In this document: piece by piece, positions 14,837-19,739 of the stretch
How positions within the stretch are numbered: the first letter of the stretch is position 1
Layout: each line of letters opens with the position of its first letter
Notes under the pieces: model-generated
Told to the model about the DNA's origin: nothing
The model's input: the letters and a program-made list of their open reading frames with translations, nothing else
Databases searched by the model: none
Translations under genes and position numbers: made by a program
Assembly (NCBI GenBank): GCA_031283785.1
Contig: JAITBC010000189.1
Span: 1 to 19,739 of the forward strand
Length of the DNA: 19,739 bases
Direction: 5' to 3'
DNA from: Tannerella sp.
GTDB taxonomy: Bacteria; Bacteroidota; Bacteroidia; Bacteroidales; Tannerellaceae

Positions 14837-15868
14837 CTAAAATATAGGCGCTTTTGCTTCGGTCGACGGCGTTAAGCCGGTTATTTCCGGCCATCCGTCG
14901 TTCCAGTATACGCGGTCAAGCATCAGCGCTCGGCCTTTTGCATTGTTCTTATCTACGGCGTGATACAGAATCCAGTCATTGCCTTCGTTGTCCCGGACGA
15001 TTTCCGAGTTATGCCCTGTCCCGACAAATCGTTCGTTCCCGCGTATCAGAATCTCGTGGTGATTTTCCATCATCGGTTTTCCCGCTTTATTCAAATAGGG
15101 GCCAAACAGATTCTCCGAACGTCCCGCGACTGTTGTATAAGTGCTGTTAACTCCTTCGCAGCAAGAGCCTATGGAAGCGAACATATAGTAATAACCGTCG
15201 TTTTTATGTATGTAAACGCCTTCATATGCATTACCGGCAACCTGTTTTTTCTCCACGCCTTCTTTTATGGCGAGTCCGTCATCGGAAAGTTCTATTGCAT
15301 ATATTCCATGAAAACTACCCCAGAATAAATACTTTTTTCCGGATTCTTCAATATAAAATTGATCGATTGAATTTTCCACTTCAATTTCTTTACTGATAAA
15401 CAGAGGCCCTTTATCCGTAAACGGACCTTCGGGTTTATCGGAAACTGCTGCGCCGATGCCGCAACTCCAATGTCCTCCCCAGCGTGACATGGAATAATAA
15501 AGCACATATTGTCCGTTGATACGGTTAATATCCGGCGCCCATAATCCCCCTTTGGGTTCGAGTGTCGGGCGTGTCTCATTCGTGAAAGCGGTACCGGTAT
15601 ATTCCCAGTCAACAAGGTTTTTCGACCTGTGGACAGGTATGTTGCGTATGTCTTCCGTGGCATAAAGATAGAAATATCCGTCGCTTGCCCTGATAATTGA
15701 CGGGTCCGGCAAACTATAAGCCGCTACCGGGTTTCTGTAAGTGCGGTTTGCATCCGTATCCCCCTTCACTTCTGCCGATTTGTTATTATCCGGATTACTT
15801 GCACACGACAGCGCCGTTATGATGATGAAAACGGAAAATGATAATAATTTTTTAATGTATGACATCAT
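14837..15868 (-). CDS. Glycoside hydrolase family 43 lipoprotein
   Basis: Five-bladed beta-propeller glycosidase, likely acting on alpha-L-arabinofuranosyl or beta-D-xylosyl linkages; the arabinan type is the closest impression. The N-terminal 21 residues are a signal with a likely lipidation Cys22 (ITALSCAS; the -3 residue is Ala, so the lipobox is imperfect). The catalytic residues of inverting GH43 are visible: Asp55 in SLPDPSII (general base), Asp169 in NSIDQF (pKa modulator) and Glu216 in AYEGVYI (general acid). YRNPV before the first blade and LWAPDI near 109-114 are typical. Length 343 means a single catalytic domain without a carbohydrate-binding module. Two ATG codons in tandem start it, 15 bases after the upstream gene's stop, so the two are surely co-transcribed. 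Confidence 0.88.
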   Translation of the reverse strand: MMSYIKKLLSFSVFIIITALSCASNPDNNKSAEVKGDTDANRTYRNPVAAYSLPDPSIIRASDGYFYLYATEDIRNIPVHRSKNLVDWEYTGTAFTNETRPTLEPKGGLWAPDINRINGQYVLYYSMSRWGGHWSCGIGAAVSDKPEGPFTDKGPLFISKEIEVENSIDQFYIEESGKKYLFWGSFHGIYAIELSDDGLAIKEGVEKKQVAGNAYEGVYIHKNDGYYYMFASIGSCCEGVNSTYTTVAGRSENLFGPYLNKAGKPMMENHHEILIRGNERFVGTGHNSEIVRDNEGNDWILYHAVDKNNAKGRALMLDRVYWNDGWPEITGLTPSTEAKAPIF

Positions 15869-15883
15869 ACCTGTTTCTGAATT

Positions 15884-18403
15884 TTATTTGGAATTTGTTT
15901 TCAGCATTTTCATGAAATATCCTCCGACGACGGAACGTGCCCGGAAATTCATGGAACGGCTGTCTTTCGTATCATGCCAGTCGCTCAGCGGTATGCGCGA
16001 TACGGTTTCGTTGGCATAAACATGGACGGGGAGCATGATTTTCCGGAAGTCTTCCTCATTGTTTGCAAGGCAGGCGCTCCAGATGATCCAGTCGGTTTTG
16101 GTATAGTCTTTGCGATTATCCAACGGCAGGCCGTATTTGTTTTGTTTGGTCAGGTAATAGGCTACTTCTTTTTTCGCTGTTCCTTCCGGGAAAATATTCA
16201 ATCCTAACAGTTTATCCCATATGAGGTTATATTTCTGGCTCCAAGTGTCCGGTTTGTCGAATGTCAGACGGTAGTGGTCGCCGTCGTCCGCCATTTGTAT
16301 CCATTGGCCGGCCATGTCTTTTGCCGCCTTTGTATATTTTACGGCTGTTTCTTTTTCTCCTATCATATCGGCGAGTTTTCCATATCCGGCGATGCCTATG
16401 ATTGCTTTTATGGAAAGATTGGCATTATGGGCGAAATGGCCTGCGAAGTCGTCCGTACAGAGTTGATTTTCAGGGTCAAGTCCTTTTTCAAGCAGATAAT
16501 CTGCCCAGATAGTCAGCGTCGGCCAGTGTCGTTTTGCATATTCGGGGTTCCCTTCCATGATTGCGATGGCTGTTGTCAGGATAAGCATGTTCCCGGCCTC
16601 TTCGACCGGCATGTCGCCTCCATACGTTTGTCCGTTTGCTATCGGATAGGTGCCGACATCGTGCGCCGGAAACGGTTTGTTCCATTTGCCGCTTTCGCTG
16701 AAATAGAAGATAGGCGTCATCATTCCTTTCAACAGGTCGGGATTATAAATCAGGAACAACGGAGCGGAAGGGTATGTCAAGTCTACCGTACCGATGGAGC
16801 CGTTACTGAAATTTTCTTTCGACAGGAAAATCAGGTTTCCATCGTTATCTTCGATGAGTTTGTGTGCCGAAATCGCCTGACGGTATGCCAAAGCGCATAA
16901 TTCGGCATACTCTTTTCCACCGGCTTTTTCGGCGTCGTTCATCATGCCGGTATTGAAAATGTCGCAGCGTTTCATGACCTCCCGATAGTTCTTGCCGGCT
17001 CTTTCGAATGCCTGTACGATGTCTGTTTTTCCGTTGTGTTTCCAGTATCCCTGTCTGTTTTCGTGAAAATATTGCAGGGAATAGATATCGTCGTATCCGA
17101 GCATAACATAACCATCCGATGCGGCTGAAACCGTTCCGAAGTCTTCGCTGAAAGCAAGGACGGCAGAGGAGCTGTTTGTTTTGTGCTCCGGCATATCCGG
17201 CAGTGCAATATTCCCGGTTTTTATGAAATGCTCTTTCATGTCAACATATTCACCGATGCGTATGGCAGCGTTGTTTTTCTTTTCCGAGGCAAGATAAAAA
17301 TATCCCCAGTCGATGCGGACATCATCACCTTTTTTCTGTAAAATCGGCTGTTCGGTTGTGCCTGTTTTGGCATAGACGAGTTTTTCGCTGTCAAACAAAC
17401 CGGTTTCCGTTTCCTGCCCCGGATTGTTGACTGCCCATTCCGGCGTTGCTTCCAGGTAGATTTGCACGTCGTGCGCTTTTCCGTCTGCCGGTCGTATCCG
17501 GTAAGAGATATAATTAACCGGCGTGGATAGCAGGTCGAGGTCGTCTAACAGCAATGGAGAAGTGAAGATGACATCCAGCTCTACCGGTCCGCAAGCGAAT
17601 GTGTAGTGCGTCTGTACAGGCAGTACGTTAACGGATTTCTGCACGGCGGCCGTCTCGAATGTATTTACCGATTCATCTTTTAAATAAAGCCCGAAATCCG
17701 TATATCCGCCACCGGTACGGTTGTGGCAATGGGCGGCGATAACGTTTTTTCCGGGCACAAGCGTTTTCTTTGCTTCCCCGGTCAGTTCCAGCATCACATG
17801 GTTACGCCAGCTGTAATCGGTTGCCACGACCTGTACGCCATTGATATACAACTCGAAAATATCGTCATGCGAATACTCCAGAATAACCGGTTTGCCGGAA
17901 TAATCTTCGTTGAGTTCAAACGTGCGGCGTATCCATATATCCTTACCGTCCCATTTTGTGGAAAGGTTAGGCATGCCTGACGTGCCGAACGCGGCCTTCC
18001 CTTTTTCCCATGTCCGGTTGCCGTATTCGACTTCCGTCCATTTTCCATCGGGTTTCTTTTCGGTATACGCAGCTTCCCAGCGTTCTACGGCAGATGTCGG
18101 CAGGATGGTTTTTAAAGGCAAGTTATTTATACCTATAAAGCGATATGATACGCCGTCGACGCGAAGCGCCCCAAGCAACGGGTAATTTGCTCCTGTCCAG
18201 TGGCGTGTTACGTCGTCGTATAAATGATCCGTAAATGACCATGCGCTTGTGTACGGGTCGATTGTAATCAGAGGAAAAGCAGGCGCCCGGAGCGTATTTT
18301 TTTTGACCGGGTCGAAAAAATTCGGCGAAGAAGTCGGAGAGGGATTACAACCGTAAGATAATCCCAAAACCGGAATGATGAACAGAAAAAATAAATTTTT
18401 CAT
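15884..18403 (-). CDS. DUF4965/glutaminase-A-like lipoprotein with inserted beta-sandwich
   Basis: Large exported protein whose order matches DUF4964, DUF5127, DUF4965 and DUF1793, the architecture annotated as glutaminase A after a fungal member. The biochemical role in Bacteroidales is not established. The signal peptide ends at Cys19 (LSYGCN), suggesting a lipoprotein. DUF4964 spans about 40-100 (ITIDPYTSAWS, DVTRHWTG). Residues about 105-245 resemble the sugar-binding sandwich of GH2 (WIRRTFEL, FELYINGVQV, LVPGKNVIAAH). DUF5127 is about 265-480; the all-helical barrel region follows, with DLTYPSAPLFL (near 541), EEAGNMLIL (601-609) and DDFAGHFAHNANLSIKAI (651-668). It is first in the operon with GH43 and GH2 genes, which argues for a glycan substrate and not free glutamine. 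Confidence 0.82.
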   Translation of the reverse strand: MKNLFFLFIIPVLGLSYGCNPSPTSSPNFFDPVKKNTLRAPAFPLITIDPYTSAWSFTDHLYDDVTRHWTGANYPLLGALRVDGVSYRFIGINNLPLKTILPTSAVERWEAAYTEKKPDGKWTEVEYGNRTWEKGKAAFGTSGMPNLSTKWDGKDIWIRRTFELNEDYSGKPVILEYSHDDIFELYINGVQVVATDYSWRNHVMLELTGEAKKTLVPGKNVIAAHCHNRTGGGYTDFGLYLKDESVNTFETAAVQKSVNVLPVQTHYTFACGPVELDVIFTSPLLLDDLDLLSTPVNYISYRIRPADGKAHDVQIYLEATPEWAVNNPGQETETGLFDSEKLVYAKTGTTEQPILQKKGDDVRIDWGYFYLASEKKNNAAIRIGEYVDMKEHFIKTGNIALPDMPEHKTNSSSAVLAFSEDFGTVSAASDGYVMLGYDDIYSLQYFHENRQGYWKHNGKTDIVQAFERAGKNYREVMKRCDIFNTGMMNDAEKAGGKEYAELCALAYRQAISAHKLIEDNDGNLIFLSKENFSNGSIGTVDLTYPSAPLFLIYNPDLLKGMMTPIFYFSESGKWNKPFPAHDVGTYPIANGQTYGGDMPVEEAGNMLILTTAIAIMEGNPEYAKRHWPTLTIWADYLLEKGLDPENQLCTDDFAGHFAHNANLSIKAIIGIAGYGKLADMIGEKETAVKYTKAAKDMAGQWIQMADDGDHYRLTFDKPDTWSQKYNLIWDKLLGLNIFPEGTAKKEVAYYLTKQNKYGLPLDNRKDYTKTDWIIWSACLANNEEDFRKIMLPVHVYANETVSRIPLSDWHDTKDSRSMNFRARSVVGGYFMKMLKTNSK

Positions 18404-18469
18404 GGGCGTAAAATTTTAAAATTACTATTGTTTTTATTATGGTGGATTCATATCAAATAAAATCCTATG

Positions 18470-18477
18470 CAAAAATA
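18470..18477 (-). promoter_or_regulatory. Candidate -7 promoter element of the glycosidase operon
   Basis: TATTTTTG on the minus strand matches TAnnTTTG. The position 19-21 bases upstream is T-rich (GTTTTTTC) but lacks an exact TTTG. It would give a leader of about 60 bases before ATG 18403. Confidence 0.5.
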
Positions 18478-18666
18478 GAGACAATAAAGGGAAAAAACGT
18501 TCAATATTCATTCAAAATCTTTCACGATTCGTGCAATATAATAAAAAACAGAGTACTTTTTAATGCATCAGGGAAGCTTCACAATACGTTTATCATACGT
18601 CACGCGGCATAAAGATCATACTGTACATGGGCATAAAGCCTGTGATTGCTGTCTCCGGAGCGCTTC

Positions 18667-18719
18667 GTTTCGTATCTCGCCGGTGACGGAATCTTCCCGT
18701 CACCGGCGAGATACGAAAC
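18667..18719. repeat. Perfect 23-bp inverted repeat with 7-base loop
   Basis: Arms 18667-18689 and 18697-18719 are exact reverse complements (core TCTCGCCGGTGACGG); the loop is AATCTTC. GC-rich compared with its surroundings. There is no T-run after the stem on either strand, so it is not an ordinary intrinsic terminator. It is also not at the 3' end of any recognised gene. Confidence 0.85.
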
Positions 18720-18806
18720 AAATCAGTGTAAGCAAAGTAAATGTGCAAGATCATGCCGAGAAAACTTTTTTCAGTTCTGCACTCATGTTTTTACAATTTA
18801 TTTTCT

Positions 18807-18814
18807 TATCTTTG
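18807..18814 (+). promoter_or_regulatory. Candidate -7 element for the rightward genes
   Basis: TATCTTTG matches TAnnTTTG and is followed by a 46-base AT-rich leader to ATG 18861. No exact TTTG is found at the expected -33 distance. Confidence 0.45.
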
Positions 18815-18860
18815 TGGCGAGTGTGTTTATAGAATTCAATTATATGATTAAAAAAATTTT

Positions 18861-19037
18861 ATGAAAGAACGTATTTCAAATCAACATATTTTATTTCGTC
18901 GATCGTTGATCCCGTTACTGAAAAAGTCACATATACAAATGCGATGCGAAGATTTTAATTCCCATATTACATTTGTTGATGGTTTTCCACAATGTGATAA
19001 GCATAAAACAACTGATTATGAATTTCAAAAAATATGA
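18861..19037 (+). CDS. Small hypothetical protein, 58 residues
   Basis: ATG 18861 opens a 58-codon frame ending at TGA 19035-19037. The product begins MKERISNQHILFRRSLIPLL, is basic in its first half, has two cysteines (Cys29, Cys45) and ends DYEFQKI. I recognise no family. In its favour: it sits 46 bases after a good -7 element, has an A/T-rich leader of the local type, and its last 20 bases overlap the start of the membrane-protein gene in another frame, as in translational coupling. Against it: short length, no known motif, and codon use that is not distinctive. It could also be a decayed gene end. Confidence 0.4.
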   Translation: MKERISNQHILFRRSLIPLLKKSHIQMRCEDFNSHITFVDGFPQCDKHKTTDYEFQKI

Positions 19038-19739
19038 TTCCAGCCTGATTTGTGGCATATTGATTTACTTTTATGTCAATATTGTATTTATTTTCAAATA
19101 TAATCCGTCATCAATAAGCGGATTTTGGCTTTCATTGATTTACGTGTCGATTGTTTGCGGTATAATTGTTCTGATGAAAAGATTCCTCGATTTCCCCAAA
19201 ACGGCAAATATTCTATATTTTGCGGGATGCGCGGGTATTTTGGTTGCAAATATCGTTTTATTATATTTTATTGATTACCAGTCCGTCAATGTAGACAGGG
19301 CTTCCGGCTTGCATAATTGGAACGATTACCTGCGGCAAGGCATCCATCCTTATTTGTCGCTTACTCACATGGGACATCATCTTTCCGTTTTTCCTGTCTG
19401 GGCAGTGTTACACTTTCCTTTTTATTGTCTGGGAGATGTAGGTTATTCGCAGGTATTTTTTCTTGTTTTATTGTTTATCTTACTTTTGTTATATTTTAAA
19501 CCGGGCAATTTGTTATATATAAGTCTGATGGCGATGTCTCCGGCATTTTGGTATCATTGCGCAATGAGGAGCGACCTGTTGAGTAACCTGTTTATTGCGT
19601 TGATTTTTATTATTCTGCTGCTCCGTCATCGATCGTACCTGCAAAAACACAAATTGATTGTGGCGTTTATAACCGGGTTGCTGATATGTACGCGCATTTT
19701 TGTTGTTGTCCCGTTGGCAATGTTTTTCTTCCGCTATTG
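19018..19739 (+). CDS. Polytopic membrane protein, possible GT-C glycosyltransferase, partial at right edge
   Basis: An open frame from ATG 19018 runs 240 codons to the window end without a stop. Hydrophobic segments lie at about 10-28, 36-53, 64-85, 122-138, 143-160, 163-178, 187-203 and 212-238, so it is an integral membrane protein. The large loop between segments 3 and 4 has NVDRASGLHNWNDYLRQGIH (91-110) and then PYLSLTHMGHH. An acidic residue in the first long outer loop together with an N-terminal multi-helix bundle is a general feature of lipid-linked GT-C sugar transferases (GT39, GT87 types), and that is my basis for the suggestion. No family is firmly recognised. It overlaps the 58-codon ORF. 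Codons are more AT-rich than in the par operon. Confidence 0.72.
   Translation, partial: MNFKKYDSSLICGILIYFYVNIVFIFKYNPSSISGFWLSLIYVSIVCGIIVLMKRFLDFPKTANILYFAGCAGILVANIVLLYFIDYQSVNVDRASGLHNWNDYLRQGIHPYLSLTHMGHHLSVFPVWAVLHFPFYCLGDVGYSQVFFLVLLFILLLLYFKPGNLLYISLMAMSPAFWYHCAMRSDLLSNLFIALIFIILLLRHRSYLQKHKLIVAFITGLLICTRIFVVVPLAMFFFRY

Larger units (their letters stand above)
18404..18806. other. Divergent intergenic region upstream of glycosidase operon
   Basis: About 400 bases without a convincing gene. It holds the candidate promoter of the leftward operon (18470-18477) and the perfect hairpin at 18667-18719, both listed separately. The 18480-18560 part is AT-rich. A plus-strand reading frame from 18563 crosses the hairpin and shows no protein-like composition, so I do not count it. 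No tRNA or riboswitch-like structure was recognised. Confidence 0.6.

Noticed and set aside
18563..18832. 89-codon plus-strand ORF crossing the 23-bp hairpin
   Set aside because: The frame is carried through by the palindrome and composition is not protein-like; no leader signal.
1..19739. CRISPR array, tRNA, rRNA, toxin-antitoxin or defence genes
   Set aside because: No regularly spaced direct repeats, cloverleaf-like sequences or recognisable defence proteins were found on either strand.

Overview
The window reads as a chromosomal segment from a member of the Bacteroidales; genus is not determinable by eye. The support is the conserved block parA-parB-DUF5683-LysM transglycosylase-RelA/SpoT, a DUF4924 gene, Bacteroidetes-type -7 promoter elements (TAnnTTTG) and generally A-rich leaders. 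One fairly good Shine-Dalgarno stands out, before relA/spoT.

Layout. (1) 1-404: a relic of an IS1634-like insertion sequence on the minus strand, running off the left edge. (2) 437-3886, minus strand: rfbD, prfC, lepB, one likely transcript read leftward toward that relic. (3) 3887-4227: divergent intergenic region with a clear promoter for rfbD, a -7 box for the rightward genes and a 15-bp palindrome. (4) 4228-5744, plus strand: a DUF4924 protein and a metallo-beta-lactamase-fold hydrolase. (5) 5745-5931: control region of the partition operon, with two TACTTTTG boxes and a striking array of three TTATCAA half-sites. (6) 5932-12351: parA, parB, DUF5683 membrane protein, MltD-like lytic transglycosylase and RelA/SpoT, tightly spaced. 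This joins chromosome segregation, cell-wall remodelling and ppGpp metabolism in one operon. (7) 12438-12850: a second relic of the same IS, in inverted orientation and broken by several frameshifts. (8) 12932-12973: a strong terminator. (9) 12980-18403, minus strand: a three-gene carbohydrate operon (DUF4965/glutaminase-A-like lipoprotein, GH43 lipoprotein, GH2 enzyme) with no SusC/SusD or regulator in view. (10) 18404-19739: a divergent region with a perfect 23-bp hairpin, a 58-codon small ORF, and the start of a polytopic membrane protein running off the right edge.

The most notable architectural feature is the inverted pair of related IS relics. Their 5' ends face inward and bracket a 12-kb block of essential or near-essential genes. 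One relic carries a deletion that fuses its leader to the middle of the transposase; the other carries a 7-bp tandem duplication and further frameshifts. I found no CRISPR array, tRNA, rRNA, defence island or clearly new multi-gene system. The items worth checking are the IS pair, the parA control region, the 23-bp hairpin, and the SusCD-less glycosidase operon.
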